NCBI RefSeq assembly: GCF_001668625.1
Contig: NZ_LZLJ01000007.1
Coordinates: 1-46,706, forward strand
Length of the DNA: 46,706 nt
DNA from: Mycobacterium sp. 1274756.6
Lineage (GTDB): Bacteria; Actinomycetota; Actinomycetes; Mycobacteriales; Mycobacteriaceae
Direction: 5' to 3'
How positions within the stretch are numbered: position 1 is the first letter of the stretch; every line of letters starts with the position of its first letter. Made by a program: the position numbers and the translations under genes. Below the pieces are notes generated by a model. It made no database searches, was not told the origin of the DNA, and worked only from the letters and a program-made list of their open reading frames with translations. This document shows, piece by piece, positions 33,438 to 44,416 of the stretch.

Positions 33438-34291
33438 TTGTTGGACTGCAGGAACAGCCGCAGCGGCTGCACCGGGCGGCCGCGGCGCACCCCGGCGAAC
33501 AACTGGTGGGCCAGCACCAGGAACCAGCCGCCGGCCAGCACCGCGGCGGCCGCGTACAGCCAACCGGTGGCCGGGATCAGCGCCAGCGTCGCCAGCACCA
33601 TCAGCCAGCTGTAGATCAAGATCTGGCGGGTCACCTGCTGCTCGGTGGCGACCACCGGCAGCATCGGCACCCCGGCCGCCTTGTAGTCGTCCTTGTAGCG
33701 CATGGCCAGCGCCCAGGTGTGCGGCGGCGTCCAGAAGAAGATCACCGCGAACATCACCAGCGCCGGCCATTCGATGGTCCCGGTCACCGCCGACCAGCCG
33801 ATCATCACCGGCATACACCCGGCGGCGCCGCCCCAGACCACGTTCTGCGCGGTGCGGCGCTTGAGGATCAGCGTGTAGACCACCACGTAGAAAGCGATGG
33901 TGGCCACCGCGAGCACCCCGGAGAGCAGGTTAGTGGTCAGCCACAGCCAGACGAACGACACCGCGCCGAGCACCAGCCCGAAGACCAGGGCGTGCCGCGG
34001 GGTCACGGTGTCGCGGGCCAGCGGCCGGCGCGCGGTGCGCTTCATCACCTTGTCGATGTCGGCGTCGGCCACGCAGTTCAACGTGTTGGCGCTGGCCGCG
34101 GCCAGCATCCCGCCGACCAGGGTGACCCCGATCAGCAGCGGGTCGACCACACCGCGCCGGGCCAGCAGCATCGCCGGGATGGTGGTGACCAGCAGCAGTT
34201 CGATGATGCGCGGTTTGGTCAACGCCAGATAGGCGAGCAGCCGGTCACGCACCCTCGGTGCGGACGGCACGACGCGCTCGCGAATGCTCAC
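33356..34291 (-). CDS. ctaB: Protoheme IX farnesyltransferase (heme O synthase)
   Basis: This 311-residue UbiA-family membrane prenyltransferase has about eight or nine helices. The first Asp-rich motif appears as [20 protein letters not shown] (about 72-91), which binds farnesyl diphosphate and magnesium. A second conserved segment is [26 protein letters not shown]. It converts heme B to heme O, the substrate of CtaA. The start is GTG with GAGGAG upstream, so it has a normal leader. It is divergent from tkt over 191 bp. Confidence 0.97.
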   Translation of the reverse strand: MSIRERVVPSAPRVRDRLLAYLALTKPRIIELLLVTTIPAMLLARRGVVDPLLIGVTLVGGMLAAASANTLNCVADADIDKVMKRTARRPLARDTVTPRHALVFGLVLGAVSFVWLWLTTNLLSGVLAVATIAFYVVVYTLILKRRTAQNVVWGGAAGCMPVMIGWSAVTGTIEWPALVMFAVIFFWTPPHTWALAMRYKDDYKAAGVPMLPVVATEQQVTRQILIYSWLMVLATLALIPATGWLYAAAAVLAGGWFLVLAHQLFAGVRRGRPVQPLRLFLQSNNYLAGVFCVLAIDSAFALPTVPALLGW

Positions 34292-34326
34292 GCACCAACT
34301 CCTCAGATTGCCTCAGCCCGCTGGCC

Positions 34327-34347
34327 TCTACTACACCCGATGGTAGA
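34327..34347 (-). promoter_or_regulatory. Inverted repeat with CTACTACA core in the ctaB-tkt divergent region
   Basis: TCTAC-N11-GTAGA has perfect 5-bp arms; the left part contains CTACTACA (34328-34335), the same 8-mer as before ctaA. On the ctaB strand TACCAT (34341-34346), a TANNNT hexamer, lies within it about 50 bp before the ctaB GTG. It could be the site of a shared regulator of heme A biosynthesis, or could act on tkt. Confidence 0.4.
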
Positions 34348-34436
34348 CCGCGGGACCGCCGGGACCGAAATGCAGGGTCGATCGGGCCGGATCGGCGCAC
34401 CGGGCGGCGGGCGCTGCGGGCGACGATCCCCGGGAC

Positions 34437-34442
34437 TAGGGT
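34437..34442 (+). promoter_or_regulatory. Possible -10 element for the tkt operon
   Basis: TAGGGT fits TANNNT and would give a leader of about 35 bases before the tkt GTG at 34483, with GAGGA as ribosome site. The same hexamer occurs before acn and secG. No convincing -35 is visible. Confidence 0.35.
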
Positions 34443-34482
34443 TTGGGGAGAAACACCGGACCAGCCCCGAGGAATAACCTAC

Positions 34483-36594
34483 GTGACCACTGTCGAAGAG
34501 ATTTCCGCCCTCACCGAGCCGCACCTGCCCGCCGACTGGCACCAGATCGATTCGGTCGCGGTGGACACCGCGCGGGTGCTGGCCGCCGACGCGGTCCAGC
34601 ACTGTGGCAGCGGCCACCCCGGAACCGCGATGAGCCTGGCCCCGCTGGCCTACTCGCTGTTCCAGCGGGTGATGCGCCACGACCCGGCCGACCCGGAGTG
34701 GCTGGGCCGGGACCGCTTCGTGCTGTCCTGCGGGCATTCCAGCCTGACCCTCTACATCCAGCTCTACCTGGGCGGGTTCGGTCTGGAGCTGGCCGACATC
34801 GAGGCGCTGCGCACCTGGGACTCCAAGACGCCGGGCCACCCGGAGTTCCGGCACACCAAGGGGGTGGAGATCACCACCGGGCCGCTCGGGCAGGGGCTGG
34901 CCTCGGCGGTGGGCATGGCGATGGCCGCCCGCTACGAGCGCGGCCTGTTCGACCCGGACGCCGCGCCGGGCACCAGCCCGTTCGACCACTACATCTACGT
35001 GATCGCCTCCGACGGCGACATCCAGGAGGGGGTGACCAGCGAGGCGTCGTCGCTGGCGGCGGTACAGCAGCTGGGCAACCTGATCGTCTTCTACGACGAC
35101 AACGAGATCTCCATCGAGGACGACACCGACATCGCGCTGTGCGAGGACACCGCGGCCCGCTACGCCGCCTACGGCTGGCATGTGCAGAGCGTGCGGGGCG
35201 GGGAGAACGTCGCCGCCATCGAGGAGGCCATCGCCAACGCCAAAGCGGTCACCGACCGGCCGTCGTTCATCGCGCTGCGCACGATCATCGGCTACCCCGC
35301 GCCGACCAAGATGAACACCGGCGCCGCGCACGGCGCCGCGCTCGGTGAGGACGAGGTGGCCGGCGTCAAACGCGCGCTCGGCTTCGACCCGGAGCAGCAT
35401 TTCCAGGTGCCCGAGGACGTCATCACCCACACCCGGGGGCTGGTCGGGCGCGGCAAGGACGCCCACGACGCCTGGCGGACGGAGTTCGAGGCGTGGGCGG
35501 CGCGTGAACCGGAGCGCAAGGCGCTGCTGGACCGGCTGCTCGAGCACCGGCTGCCGGCGGGCTGGGACGCCGACCTGCCGTCCTGGGAGCCCGGCTCCAA
35601 GGCGGTGGCCACCCGGGCCGCCTCCGGGGCGGTGCTGTCCGCGGTCGGCCCCAAACTGCCCGAATTGTGGGGCGGCTCAGCGGATCTGGCCGGCTCGAAC
35701 AACACCACGATCAAGGGCGCCGACTCGTTCGGCCCGCCGTCGATCTCCACCCGGGAGTTCACCGCGCACTGGTACGGACGCACCCTGCACTTCGGGGTGC
35801 GCGAGCACGCCATGGGGGCGATCCTGTCCGGGATCGTGCTGCACGGCCCCACCCGCGCCTACGGCGGCACGTTCCTGCAGTTCTCCGACTACATGCGCCC
35901 GGCGGTGCGGCTGGCGTCGCTGATGGACATCGACACCATCTACGTGTGGACCCACGATTCGATCGGCCTGGGTGAGGACGGCCCCACCCACCAGCCGATC
36001 GAGCACCTGGCCGCGCTGCGCGCCATCCCCAACCTGTCGGTGGTGCGCCCGGCCGACGCCAACGAGACCGCCCACGCCTGGCGCACCGTGCTCGAGCGCG
36101 GCGCCGCCTCCGGCCCGGTCGGGCTGGCGCTGACCCGCCAGGGCGTGCCGGTGCTCGAGGGCACCAGCGCCGAGGGGGTGGCCCGCGGCGGCTACATCCT
36201 CGGCGATGCGCAGGCCGCCGGCGGCGACGACCCCGACGTGCTGCTGATCGCCACCGGCTCCGAGGTGCAGCTGGCCGTCGAGGCCCGCCAACTGTTGGCG
36301 GACAAGAACATCACCGCCCGCGTGGTGTCGATGCCGTGCCTGGAGTGGTTTTCCGCGCAGCCCGCCGAGTACCGCGACGCGGTGCTGCCGCCGGCGGTGC
36401 GGGCGCGGGTGGCGGTGGAGGCCGGCATCGCGCTGAGCTGGCATGCGCTGGTCGGTGAGACCGGCGAGATCGTGTCGATCGAGCACTACGGGGCGTCGGC
36501 CGACTACCAGACATTGTTCCGCGAATACGGGTTCACCGCGGAGGCCGTGGCCGCGGCCGCCGAGCGGACCCTGCACAACCAGCGAGAGGGGTAA
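34483..36594 (+). CDS. tkt: Transketolase
   Basis: This 703-residue thiamine-diphosphate enzyme transfers two-carbon units in the non-oxidative pentose phosphate pathway. Visible motifs are the N-terminal [14 protein letters not shown], the ThDP/Mg site [13 protein letters not shown] (about 178-190), and the pyrimidine-domain segments VREHAMGAI and [14 protein letters not shown]. The start is GTG at 34483, after AGGA; in-frame codons further upstream lie in the divergent promoter region. It is the first gene of tkt-tal-zwf2-opcA-pgl. Confidence 0.97.
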   Translation: MTTVEEISALTEPHLPADWHQIDSVAVDTARVLAADAVQHCGSGHPGTAMSLAPLAYSLFQRVMRHDPADPEWLGRDRFVLSCGHSSLTLYIQLYLGGFGLELADIEALRTWDSKTPGHPEFRHTKGVEITTGPLGQGLASAVGMAMAARYERGLFDPDAAPGTSPFDHYIYVIASDGDIQEGVTSEASSLAAVQQLGNLIVFYDDNEISIEDDTDIALCEDTAARYAAYGWHVQSVRGGENVAAIEEAIANAKAVTDRPSFIALRTIIGYPAPTKMNTGAAHGAALGEDEVAGVKRALGFDPEQHFQVPEDVITHTRGLVGRGKDAHDAWRTEFEAWAAREPERKALLDRLLEHRLPAGWDADLPSWEPGSKAVATRAASGAVLSAVGPKLPELWGGSADLAGSNNTTIKGADSFGPPSISTREFTAHWYGRTLHFGVREHAMGAILSGIVLHGPTRAYGGTFLQFSDYMRPAVRLASLMDIDTIYVWTHDSIGLGEDGPTHQPIEHLAALRAIPNLSVVRPADANETAHAWRTVLERGAASGPVGLALTRQGVPVLEGTSAEGVARGGYILGDAQAAGGDDPDVLLIATGSEVQLAVEARQLLADKNITARVVSMPCLEWFSAQPAEYRDAVLPPAVRARVAVEAGIALSWHALVGETGEIVSIEHYGASADYQTLFREYGFTAEAVAAAAERTLHNQREG

Positions 36595-36601
36595 CGCCGA
36601 T

Positions 36602-37735
36602 ATGAGCACACCAACCCAGAACCCGAACCTGGCGGCGCTCAGCGCCGCGGGCGTCTCGGTGTGGCTGGACGACCTGTCCCGCGACCGGCTCACCACCGGC
36701 AACCTCGCCGAGCTGATCGCCACCCGCAGCGTGGTGGGCATCACCACCAACCCGACGATCTTCCAGAAGGCGCTCGCCGAGGGCGACGCCTACGAGGCGC
36801 AGCTGGCCGAGCTGGCCGGCCGCGGCGCCGACGTCGACGCGGCGATCCGCACCGCCACCACCGACGACGTCCGGCAGGCCTGCGACGTGCTGCGGCCGCA
36901 GTGGGAGGCCTCCGGCGGCGTCGACGGGCGGGTGTCGATCGAGGTGGACCCGCGGCTGGCGCACGAGACCGACAAGACCGTGGCGCAGGCCGTCGAGCTG
37001 TGGAAGATCGTCGACCGGCCCAACCTGTTCATCAAGATCCCGGCCACCGAGGCGGGGCTGCCCGCGATCACCGCGACCCTGGCCGAGGGCATCTCGGTCA
37101 ACGTCACGCTGATCTTCTCGGTGGAGCGCTACCGCGGGGTGGCCGAGGCCTTCCTGGCCGGGATGGAGGCGGCCCGCACCGCCGGCCACGACCTGTCCTC
37201 GATCGAGTCGGTGGCCTCGTTCTTCGTCTCCCGGGTCGACACCGAGATCGACGCCCGGCTGGAGAAGATCGGCACGCCCGAGGCGCTGGCGTTGCGCGGC
37301 AAGGCCGGGGTGGCCAACGCCCGGCTGGCCTACGCCGCCTACCGGGAGGTCTTCGAGTCCGGGGAGCGGTTCGCCGCGCTGGCGGCCGCCGGGGCGCGGG
37401 TGCAGCGCCCGCTGTGGGCCTCCACCGGGGTGAAGAACCCCGACTACCCCGACACCCTGTATGTGACCGAGCTGGTCGCGCCGCACACGGTGAACACCAT
37501 GCCGGAGAAGACGATCGAGGCGGTCGCCGACCACGGCACGATCAGCGGGGACACCGTCACCGGCACCGAGGCGGCCGCCGCCGCGGTCTTCGACGACCTC
37601 GCCGCGGTCGGTGTCGACGTGGCCGACGTGTTCGTCGTGCTGGAGGACGAGGGCGTGCAGAAGTTCGAGGCGTCCTGGTCGGAACTGGCCGACGAGGTCG
37701 CCGCCCATCTGGACTCGGCCAACCGCCAGGCGTGA
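36602..37735 (+). CDS. tal: Transaldolase
   Basis: The protein has 377 residues. The Schiff-base Lys lies in [12 protein letters not shown] (about 140), and the conserved [16 protein letters not shown] segment follows as [14 protein letters not shown]. It exchanges three-carbon units between sugar phosphates. AGAGGGG lies before the ATG, 7 bp after tkt. The length fits the longer actinobacterial and cyanobacterial form rather than E. coli TalB. Confidence 0.97.
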   Translation: MSTPTQNPNLAALSAAGVSVWLDDLSRDRLTTGNLAELIATRSVVGITTNPTIFQKALAEGDAYEAQLAELAGRGADVDAAIRTATTDDVRQACDVLRPQWEASGGVDGRVSIEVDPRLAHETDKTVAQAVELWKIVDRPNLFIKIPATEAGLPAITATLAEGISVNVTLIFSVERYRGVAEAFLAGMEAARTAGHDLSSIESVASFFVSRVDTEIDARLEKIGTPEALALRGKAGVANARLAYAAYREVFESGERFAALAAAGARVQRPLWASTGVKNPDYPDTLYVTELVAPHTVNTMPEKTIEAVADHGTISGDTVTGTEAAAAAVFDDLAAVGVDVADVFVVLEDEGVQKFEASWSELADEVAAHLDSANRQA

Positions 37736-39273
37736 CCGGCACCGACGGCGGGCCATGGCGTAACCCGCTGCGGGACAAGCGCGACAAGCGGATGCCGCGC
37801 ATCGCGGGGCCGTGCGCGGTGGTCATCTTCGGGGTGACCGGGGACCTGTCGCGCAAGAAGCTGATGCCGGCCATCTACGACCTGGCCAACCGCGGGCTGC
37901 TGCCGCCCAACTTCGCGCTGGTCGGGTTCGCCCGCCGCGACTGGGCCGACGAGGACTTCGGGCAGGTGGTCTACGACGCGGTGCGCGAGCACGCCCGCAC
38001 CCCGTTCCGGCAGCCGGTGTGGGACCGGCTGGCCGAGGGTTTCCGGTTCGTGCCGGGCAGTTTCGACGACGACGCCGCCTTCGCCGAGCTGGCCCGCACC
38101 CTCGGCCGACTCGACACCGAACGCGGCACCGGCGGCAACCACGCCTTCTACCTGTCGGTGCCGCCGAAGATGTTCCCGATCGTGTGCGAGCAGCTGCACC
38201 GCACCGGGCTGGCCGAGGCCCGCGGCGACCGGTGGAGCCGGGTGGTCATCGAGAAGCCGTTCGGCCACGACCTGGCCAGCGCCCGGGAGCTCAACGCGGT
38301 GGTCAACGCGGTGTTCCCGGAGGAGGCGGTGTTCCGCATCGACCACTACCTGGGCAAGGAGACGGTGCAGAACGTGCTCGCGCTGCGCTTCGCCAACCAG
38401 TTGTTCGACCCGATCTGGAACGCCCACTACGTCGACCACGTGCAGATCACGATGGCCGAGGACATCGGGCTGGGCGGGCGGGCCGGCTACTACGACGGCA
38501 TCGGCGCCGCCCGCGACGTCATCCAGAACCATCTGCTGCAGCTGCTGGCGCTGACCGCCATGGAGGAGCCGGTCAGTTTCGGCCCCGCCGAACTGCAGGT
38601 CGAGAAGATCAAGGTGCTCTCGGCGACCCGGCTGGCCCAGCCGCTGGACCAGACCACCGCCCGCGGCCAGTACACCCGCGGCTGGCAGGGCGACCGGCCG
38701 GTGGCCGGCCTGCTGGAGGAGGAGGGGTTCGCCCCCGACTCGACCACCGAGACGTTCGCCGCGATCACCCTGGAGGTCGACACCCGGCGCTGGGCCGGGG
38801 TGCCGTTCTACCTGCGCACCGGCAAGCGGCTGGGCCGGCGGGTCACCGAGATCGCGCTGGTGTTCAAACGCGCCCCGCACCTGCCGTTCGACTCCACCAT
38901 GACCGACGAACTGGGCAAGAACGCGCTGGTGATCCGGGTGCAGCCGGACGAGGGCATCACGCTGCGGTTCGGGTCGAAGGTGCCCGGGCATCTGATGGAG
39001 GTCCGCGACGTCACCATGGACTTCTCCTACGGCTCGGCGTTCGCCGAGGACTCCCCCGAGGCCTACGAGCGGCTCATCCTCGACGTCCTGCTCGGCGAGC
39101 CGTCCCTGTTCCCGGTGAACGCCGAGGTCGAGCTGTCGTGGCAGATCCTCGACCCGGTGCTGGAGAACTGGGCGGCGCACGGCGCGCCGGAGCCCTACCC
39201 GGCCGGCGGCTGGGGCCCGGAGTCGGCCGACCGGATGTTGGCCGGCACCGGCCGGGAATGGCGGCGGCCGTGA
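37732..39273 (+). CDS. zwf2: Glucose-6-phosphate dehydrogenase
   Basis: The protein has 513 residues. The dinucleotide motif is [10 protein letters not shown] (34-43) and the substrate/catalytic segment is [14 protein letters not shown] (about 203-216). It catalyses the first step of the oxidative pentose phosphate pathway and supplies NADPH. The start is GTG overlapping the tal stop (GTGA at 37732-37735). It is paired with its assembly factor opcA downstream, as expected for the Zwf2 type. Confidence 0.97.
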   Translation: MTGTDGGPWRNPLRDKRDKRMPRIAGPCAVVIFGVTGDLSRKKLMPAIYDLANRGLLPPNFALVGFARRDWADEDFGQVVYDAVREHARTPFRQPVWDRLAEGFRFVPGSFDDDAAFAELARTLGRLDTERGTGGNHAFYLSVPPKMFPIVCEQLHRTGLAEARGDRWSRVVIEKPFGHDLASARELNAVVNAVFPEEAVFRIDHYLGKETVQNVLALRFANQLFDPIWNAHYVDHVQITMAEDIGLGGRAGYYDGIGAARDVIQNHLLQLLALTAMEEPVSFGPAELQVEKIKVLSATRLAQPLDQTTARGQYTRGWQGDRPVAGLLEEEGFAPDSTTETFAAITLEVDTRRWAGVPFYLRTGKRLGRRVTEIALVFKRAPHLPFDSTMTDELGKNALVIRVQPDEGITLRFGSKVPGHLMEVRDVTMDFSYGSAFAEDSPEAYERLILDVLLGEPSLFPVNAEVELSWQILDPVLENWAAHGAPEPYPAGGWGPESADRMLAGTGREWRRP

Positions 39274-40175
39274 TCATCGACCTGCCCGACACCAGCACCA
39301 CCGCGGTCAACAAGCGTCTCAACCGGGTCCGCGAGGAGGTCGGCGCGGTGACGATGGGCCGGGTGCTGACCCTGCTCATCGCCACCAGCGGCGCGCAGCT
39401 GATCGAGGAGTCGATCGCGGCGGCCAACACCGCCAGCCATGAGCATCCCTGCCGGGTGATCGTGGTGACCCCCGGCGGCGGCCGGGAGCCGCGGCTGGAC
39501 GCCCAGCTGCGGGTGGCCGGGGACGCCGGGGCCGGGGAGGTGGTGGTGCTGCGGCTGGGCGGTCCGCTGGCCGGGCACGCCGACAGCGTGGTGCTGCCGT
39601 TCCTGCTGCCGGACATCCCGGTGGTGGCGTGGTGGCCCGACGACGCGCCGGCCACCCCGGCGCGGGACCCGTTGGGCCGGTTGGCGATCCGGCGGCTGAC
39701 CGATGCGACCAACGACCGCGACCCGCTGGCCGCGATCCGGCGGCGGCTGCCCGGCTACACCGCCGGCGACACCGACCTGGCCTGGAGCCGGATCACCTAC
39801 TGGCGGGCGCTGCTGGCCTCGGCGCTGGATCAGCCGCCGCACGAGCCGGTCACCGCGGTGCGGGTCTCCGGGCTGCGCTCGGAACCGGCGCTCGACGTGC
39901 TGGCCGGCTGGCTGGCCAGCCGGCTCGACGCCCCGGTGCACCGGGAGTTCGGGGAGCTTAAGATCGAGTTGATACGTGACTCCGAGACGATCGCGCTGAG
40001 CCGACCGCAGGAAGGGGTTGTCGCCACCTTGAGCCGCACCGCCCGCCCCGACACGCTGATCTCGCTGCCCCGCCGCGACGTGGCCGAATGCCTGGCCGAG
40101 GATCTGCGCCGCCTCGACGGCGACGAGATCTACCGCGCCGCGCTCGACGGCATCAACCGGGTGCGCTACCCATGA
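39270..40175 (+). CDS. opcA: OpcA, glucose-6-phosphate dehydrogenase assembly/allosteric factor
   Basis: The protein has 301 residues. The start GTG at 39270 (read [15 protein letters not shown]) overlaps the zwf2 stop as GTGA and matches the usual OpcA N-terminus; an ATG 12 bases upstream is the alternative. OpcA is needed for full activity and redox control of G6PDH in cyanobacteria and actinobacteria. A Trp-rich segment [12 protein letters not shown] is visible near the centre (about 110-121). No catalytic motif is known. Confidence 0.95.
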   Translation: MIIDLPDTSTTAVNKRLNRVREEVGAVTMGRVLTLLIATSGAQLIEESIAAANTASHEHPCRVIVVTPGGGREPRLDAQLRVAGDAGAGEVVVLRLGGPLAGHADSVVLPFLLPDIPVVAWWPDDAPATPARDPLGRLAIRRLTDATNDRDPLAAIRRRLPGYTAGDTDLAWSRITYWRALLASALDQPPHEPVTAVRVSGLRSEPALDVLAGWLASRLDAPVHREFGELKIELIRDSETIALSRPQEGVVATLSRTARPDTLISLPRRDVAECLAEDLRRLDGDEIYRAALDGINRVRYP

Positions 40176-40900
40176 GCGCCACCGTCCAGGTCTATCCGGA
40201 CACCGCGACGCTGGTGGCCGCCGCCGGGGACCGGCTGGTGGGCGTGATCGAGTCGGCGCTGACCGCGCGGGGCCGGGCGTCGATCGTGCTGACCGGCGGC
40301 GGCACCGGCATCGGTCTGCTGCGCCACGCCGCCGCGCATCCGGCCTGCCTGGACTGGTCGGCGGTGCAGGTGTTCTTCGGCGACGAGCGGTTCGTGGCCG
40401 CCGACGACGACGAGCGCAACGCCAAACAGGCCCGGGAGGCGCTGCTGGACCGGATCGCGATCCCGGCGGGCAACGTGCACGAGATGGCCGCCAGCGACGG
40501 CGAGTTCGGCGACGACCTCGACGCCGCGGCCCGCGCCTACGAGCAGGTCCTGGCCGGTGTCGCCGCGTTCGACGTGCACCTGCTGGGGATGGGCGGCGAA
40601 GGCCACGTCAACTCGCTGTTCCCGCACACCGACGCGGTCGCCGAGACCGAGCGGCTGGTGGTGGGGGTGCCCGACTCCCCCAAACCGCCGCCGCGGCGGA
40701 TCACGCTGACCCTGCCGGCGGTCCGCCGCGCCCGGCAGGTGTGGCTGGTGGTCGGCGGGGCGGCCAAGGCCGACGCGGTGGCCGCCGCGGTGGGCGGGGC
40801 CGACCCGGCCGAGATCCCGGCCGCCGGGGCGGTGGGCAGCGAGCACACGGTCTGGCTACTTGACCGGGATGCCGCCGCGAAGCTGCCGCAGCGGCCATAA
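40172..40900 (+). CDS. pgl: 6-phosphogluconolactonase
   Basis: The protein has 242 residues. Family motifs present are [40 protein letters not shown] and the C-terminal [14 protein letters not shown]. It hydrolyses 6-phosphogluconolactone, the product of zwf2. The ATG overlaps the opcA stop (ATGA at 40172-40175). Confidence 0.96.
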   Translation: MSATVQVYPDTATLVAAAGDRLVGVIESALTARGRASIVLTGGGTGIGLLRHAAAHPACLDWSAVQVFFGDERFVAADDDERNAKQAREALLDRIAIPAGNVHEMAASDGEFGDDLDAAARAYEQVLAGVAAFDVHLLGMGGEGHVNSLFPHTDAVAETERLVVGVPDSPKPPPRRITLTLPAVRRARQVWLVVGGAAKADAVAAAVGGADPAEIPAAGAVGSEHTVWLLDRDAAAKLPQRP

Positions 40901-41283
40901 TGGCAGCCATGGCAGACCGCTCCGAGCGCACCCCGGCCCGCGAACGCATCAAGACCCTGGCGCAGGCGGCGATGAACGCCGACCTCACCGTCGGCCAGCT
41001 CGACGAGGTGCTCGACGGGCTGTCCAGCACGATCGACGGGCTGGACAACTCGATGGTGTCGCTGAACCGGACCCTCGATCACCTGGATCGGACGTTGGGC
41101 AGCCTCGACGAGGTCACCACCGCGCTCGGCGGGGTCGTCGACCGGCTGGAGGCGATCGCCGAACGCGTCGAATACATGCTGGGGCTCAAGGACATCCGCG
41201 GCGCGGTGGGCTCACCGCTGGCGACCGCCGAGGCGGCGATGCGCGGCGCGGTGAACACCCTGTTCGGCTGGACCCGCCGCTAG
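40900..41283 (+). CDS. Small heptad-repeat protein (Rv1444c-type), function unknown
   Basis: The protein has 127 residues from the ATG whose A is the last base of the pgl TAA; an in-frame ATG at 40909 is the alternative start. The central part (about 35-95) is a regular run of Leu/Val-Asp units such as LDEVLDGL, LDHLDRTL and LDEVTTAL, forming a seven-residue pattern expected for a coiled coil or amphipathic helix. There are no cysteines and no membrane segment. It is the last gene of the pentose phosphate unit, so a regulatory or scaffolding link is possible but unproven. Confidence 0.87.
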   Translation: MAAMADRSERTPARERIKTLAQAAMNADLTVGQLDEVLDGLSSTIDGLDNSMVSLNRTLDHLDRTLGSLDEVTTALGGVVDRLEAIAERVEYMLGLKDIRGAVGSPLATAEAAMRGAVNTLFGWTRR

Positions 41284-41296
41284 CCGCTGCGCGGCG
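41275..41296. terminator. GC-rich hairpin between the Rv1444c-type gene and ppc
   Basis: CGCCGC, a 10-base loop and GCGGCG lie exactly between the two convergent stop codons. The 6-bp stem has no T tract. It is a candidate bidirectional terminator of the pentose phosphate operon and ppc. Confidence 0.3.
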
Positions 41297-44125
41297 TCAG
41301 CCGCTGTTGCGCAGCGCGCTGGCCAGCCCGTTCATCGTCAACAGGATGCCGCGCCGCACGGCGGCGTCGTCGTCGCCGGCCCGGTAGCGGCGCAGCAACT
41401 CCACCTGCAGGTGGTTCAACGGCTCCAGGTAGGGGAAGCGGTTGAACACCGAGCGCGCTAGGCCCGGGTTGTCGGCCAGCAGGTTGTCGTCGCCGGTGAT
41501 GCGCCGGTGCGCCGCGATGGTGCGGCGGTGCTCGTCGCAGATGGCGGCGAACACCCGGGCGCGCAGCGCCTCGTCGCCCACCAGCGCGGCGTAGCGGGCG
41601 GCCAGCCCCAGATCCGTTTTGGCCAGCACCTGGGCCATGTTGGACAGCACGGTGGTGAAGAACGGCCAGCGGCGGTAGAGGTCCTGCAGCACCGCCAGGC
41701 GCTCGGCCTCGGGTTCGGGGCCGGCGGCCAGCCAGGACTCGACGGCGCTGCCCACCCCGTACCAGCCGGGCAGCATCACCCGGCACTGGGTCCAGGACAG
41801 CACCCACGGGATGGCCCGCAGGTCGTCGATCGAGGCGGTCGGGCGCCGTGAGGTCGGGCGGCTGCCGATGTTGAGCTCGCCGATCTCGGCGACCGGGGTG
41901 GACGCGGTGAAGTAGTCGACGAAACCCGGGGTGCGGTGCACCAGTTCGGCGTAGGCGTCGCGGGCGCGGTCGGCCAGGTCGTCGAGCACCGCATAGGCGG
42001 CCGCGGCGTGGTCGCCGAGACCCTCCACGTCCAGCAGGGTGGATTCCAGGGTGGCGGCCAGCAGCGCCTCCAGGTTGCGGTGCGCGCCGGCCGGGTCGGC
42101 GTACTTGGCGGCGATCACCTCGCCCTGTTCGGTGAGCCGCAGCGCGCCGTTGACCGCGCCGGGCGGCTGGGCCAGGATCGCCTCGTAGCTGGGGCCGCCG
42201 CCGCGCCCGATGGTGCCGCCGCGGCCGTGGAAGAGCCGCAGCCGGATCCCGGTGGCGCGGGCCGCCTCGACCAGGTCGAGTTCGGCGCGGTACAGCGCCC
42301 AGTTGGCGGTCAGGTAGCCGCCGTCCTTGTTGGAGTCGGAGTAGCCCAGCATCACCTCCTGGGTGTCGCCGCGGGCGGCCACCAGGGCGCGGTACCGCGG
42401 CACCGCCAGCGCGCGGCGCAGGATCTGCGCGCCGTCGCGCAGGTCGTCGATGGTCTCGAACAGCGGCACGATGCCCACCGGGGCATCCGGTTGGCGGCCG
42501 GCCGCGTCGAGCAGGCCGACCTCCTTGAGCAGCAGCGCCGCCTCCAGCATGTCCGAGACCGACCGGCACATCGAGATCACGTAGTTGGGCACCGCGCGGG
42601 CCCCGAACGCCGCGACCGCGTGCGCCGCGGCGGCCAGCACGCCCAGTTCCCGGGCCGCGGTGTCGGACAGGTCGGCGCCTGCGCGCAGCAGCGGCCGGCG
42701 GGTGGCCAGCTCGGCGGCCAGCAGCGCCACCCGCTCGTCCTCGCCCAGGCTCGGGTAGTCGGGGTGCACCCCCGCCCAGGCCAGCAGTTCGGCGACGACC
42801 TCCTCGTGCACGTCGGAGTTCTGCCGCAGGTCCAGCCCGCTGAGGTGGAAGCCGAAGGCGTGCACCGCCTCCCGCAGCCGGGCCAGCCGGTCCTCGGCGA
42901 GCAGGGTGCTGCCGTGCCCGCGCAGCGAGGCGTCGAGGACGTCGAGGTCGGCGCGCAGCTCGGCGGGGTCGCGGTAGGGCGCCAGCCCCAGCTCGAGGAG
43001 GTCCGGCGGGTCCCGGTCGAGCAGGCCGGTGGCGGTGGCGGTCAGCCGGCCGCGGATCAGCTCCACCGCCCGGCGGTAGGGTTCGTCCGCGCGGGCCGGG
43101 CCGGGTGCGGCGGCGGCCAGCGCGGCCAGCTCGTCGGTGACGGTGACCAGCCGGGCGGACAGCGACAGTTCCCGGCCCAGCAGCCGCAGCTCGCCCAGGT
43201 AGTGGGCCAGCGCGGTGTAGGCGGCGCTGCCGGTGGCGTAGCGCACCACCTCGGCGGTGACGTTGGGGTTGCCGTCGCGGTCCCCGCCGATCCAGGAGCC
43301 CAGCCGCAGGATCGGCTCGTCGAGCAGCCCGGCGTCGGGCCAGCGGCTCCGCAGCGCGGCCCGGACTTCCGCGTTGACCTCGGGCACCACCGCGAAGAAG
43401 GACGCCGGGTAGTAGCGCAGGCCCATCTTGATCTCGTCGGTCAGCTGCGGGCGGGTCAACCGGGTGAGCGCGGTCTGCCACAGCATCAGCACCGCCCGGC
43501 GCAGTTCGCGTTCGACGTCGCGGCCGTCGTCGGTGCGGGTGTGGCCGGCGGCGTGCAGGGTCATCAGCTCGGTGACCCGGCGCTGGATGGCGAACACGCT
43601 GCGCCTGCGGGTCTCGGTGGGGTGGGCGGTGATGACCGGCCCGACCAGCGCGCCGCGCAGCGCCTCGGCGACGGTGGCGGTGTCCAGCGCCCCGGTGTCG
43701 CGGCAGCGGTCGAGTTTGGCGTAGGTGGCGGCCAGGCTGCTGTCCTGCGGCGGCTCCCCGGCCGCCACGTGCAGGGCGCGGCGGCGTTCCCGGTGGATGT
43801 CCTCGGCGACGTTGGCCAGCAGCGCGAAGTGGCTGAACGCCCGGATCACCGGGATCGCCCGACGGGTGTCGAGCCCGGCGAACATGGCGGCCAGCTCGTC
43901 GCGGTCGAGTTCGGAGCGGCGCACCCGGAACGATTCGCGGCGGGCCCGCTCGACCAGCTCGAAGACCTCGTCGCCGTGTTGTTCGCGGATGGTGTCGCCG
44001 AGGATGGTGCCCAGCAGGCGGATGTCGGCGCGCAGCGGTTCGGTGGCCTCCCGGCCGATGCGGGTGCGGCGCACCGCCCCGATCGGGGCGAGGGCGGGGT
44101 CGGCGGCGTCGGGGGAAGAGCTCAT
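41297..44125 (-). CDS. ppc: Phosphoenolpyruvate carboxylase
   Basis: This 942-residue enzyme adds bicarbonate to phosphoenolpyruvate to give oxaloacetate, refilling the TCA cycle. The catalytic His motif TAHPTETRR (about 165-173), the mobile glycine-rich loop [18 protein letters not shown], and the conserved C-terminal [13 protein letters not shown] are intact. A GATACT hexamer 6 bases before the ATG could support leaderless expression. M. tuberculosis lacks an annotated ppc, whereas many other mycobacteria have it here beside secG. Confidence 0.97.
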   Translation of the reverse strand: MSSSPDAADPALAPIGAVRRTRIGREATEPLRADIRLLGTILGDTIREQHGDEVFELVERARRESFRVRRSELDRDELAAMFAGLDTRRAIPVIRAFSHFALLANVAEDIHRERRRALHVAAGEPPQDSSLAATYAKLDRCRDTGALDTATVAEALRGALVGPVITAHPTETRRRSVFAIQRRVTELMTLHAAGHTRTDDGRDVERELRRAVLMLWQTALTRLTRPQLTDEIKMGLRYYPASFFAVVPEVNAEVRAALRSRWPDAGLLDEPILRLGSWIGGDRDGNPNVTAEVVRYATGSAAYTALAHYLGELRLLGRELSLSARLVTVTDELAALAAAAPGPARADEPYRRAVELIRGRLTATATGLLDRDPPDLLELGLAPYRDPAELRADLDVLDASLRGHGSTLLAEDRLARLREAVHAFGFHLSGLDLRQNSDVHEEVVAELLAWAGVHPDYPSLGEDERVALLAAELATRRPLLRAGADLSDTAARELGVLAAAAHAVAAFGARAVPNYVISMCRSVSDMLEAALLLKEVGLLDAAGRQPDAPVGIVPLFETIDDLRDGAQILRRALAVPRYRALVAARGDTQEVMLGYSDSNKDGGYLTANWALYRAELDLVEAARATGIRLRLFHGRGGTIGRGGGPSYEAILAQPPGAVNGALRLTEQGEVIAAKYADPAGAHRNLEALLAATLESTLLDVEGLGDHAAAAYAVLDDLADRARDAYAELVHRTPGFVDYFTASTPVAEIGELNIGSRPTSRRPTASIDDLRAIPWVLSWTQCRVMLPGWYGVGSAVESWLAAGPEPEAERLAVLQDLYRRWPFFTTVLSNMAQVLAKTDLGLAARYAALVGDEALRARVFAAICDEHRRTIAAHRRITGDDNLLADNPGLARSVFNRFPYLEPLNHLQVELLRRYRAGDDDAAVRRGILLTMNGLASALRNSG

Positions 44126-44147
44126 GCCCCCAGTATCGCGGTGGGGG

Positions 44148-44384
44148 TCAGCCGCCGTACTTGATCAGCAGACCGATGCCGATGATCGACACGATCCAGA
44201 TGCCGGTGACGAACAGGGTGAGCCGGTCGAGGTTCTTCTCCACCACGGTCGACCCGGACAGGCTGGACTGGACGCCGCCACCGAACAGGGTGGACAGCCC
44301 GCCGCCCTTGGCGCGGTGCAGCAGCACCAGCAGCATCACCAGCACGCTGGTGATCACCAGGAGGATCTGCAGGGTCAAAACCAT
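44148..44384 (-). CDS. secG: Preprotein translocase subunit SecG
   Basis: The protein has 78 residues with two transmembrane helices (about 2-22 and 54-74) joined by a loop with [15 protein letters not shown], the SecG signature. It is a non-essential part of the SecYEG channel. TAGGGT lies 7 bases before the ATG (44392-44397), suggesting a leaderless message. It stands between ppc and a small unknown gene. Confidence 0.96.
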   Translation of the reverse strand: MVLTLQILLVITSVLVMLLVLLHRAKGGGLSTLFGGGVQSSLSGSTVVEKNLDRLTLFVTGIWIVSIIGIGLLIKYGG

Positions 44385-44391
44385 GGCCGTT

Positions 44392-44397
44392 ACCCTA
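44392..44397 (-). promoter_or_regulatory. Putative -10 element for secG
   Basis: TAGGGT on the minus strand fits TANNNT and ends 7 bases before the secG ATG, the leaderless spacing. Confidence 0.45.
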
Positions 44398-44416
44398 CCG
44401 CACCGGCCGCGGCGGG

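Noticed and set aside
31889..34477. An 862-codon open frame on the plus strand through qor, the nitrilase gene and ctaB
   Set aside because: It runs across three real genes in other frames, is Arg/Gly/Pro-rich and has no recognisable domain.
41936..44164. A 742-codon open frame antisense to ppc
   Set aside because: Same codon-bias shadow; the product is low-complexity Gly/Gln/Val/His-rich with no domain, opposite an intact ppc.
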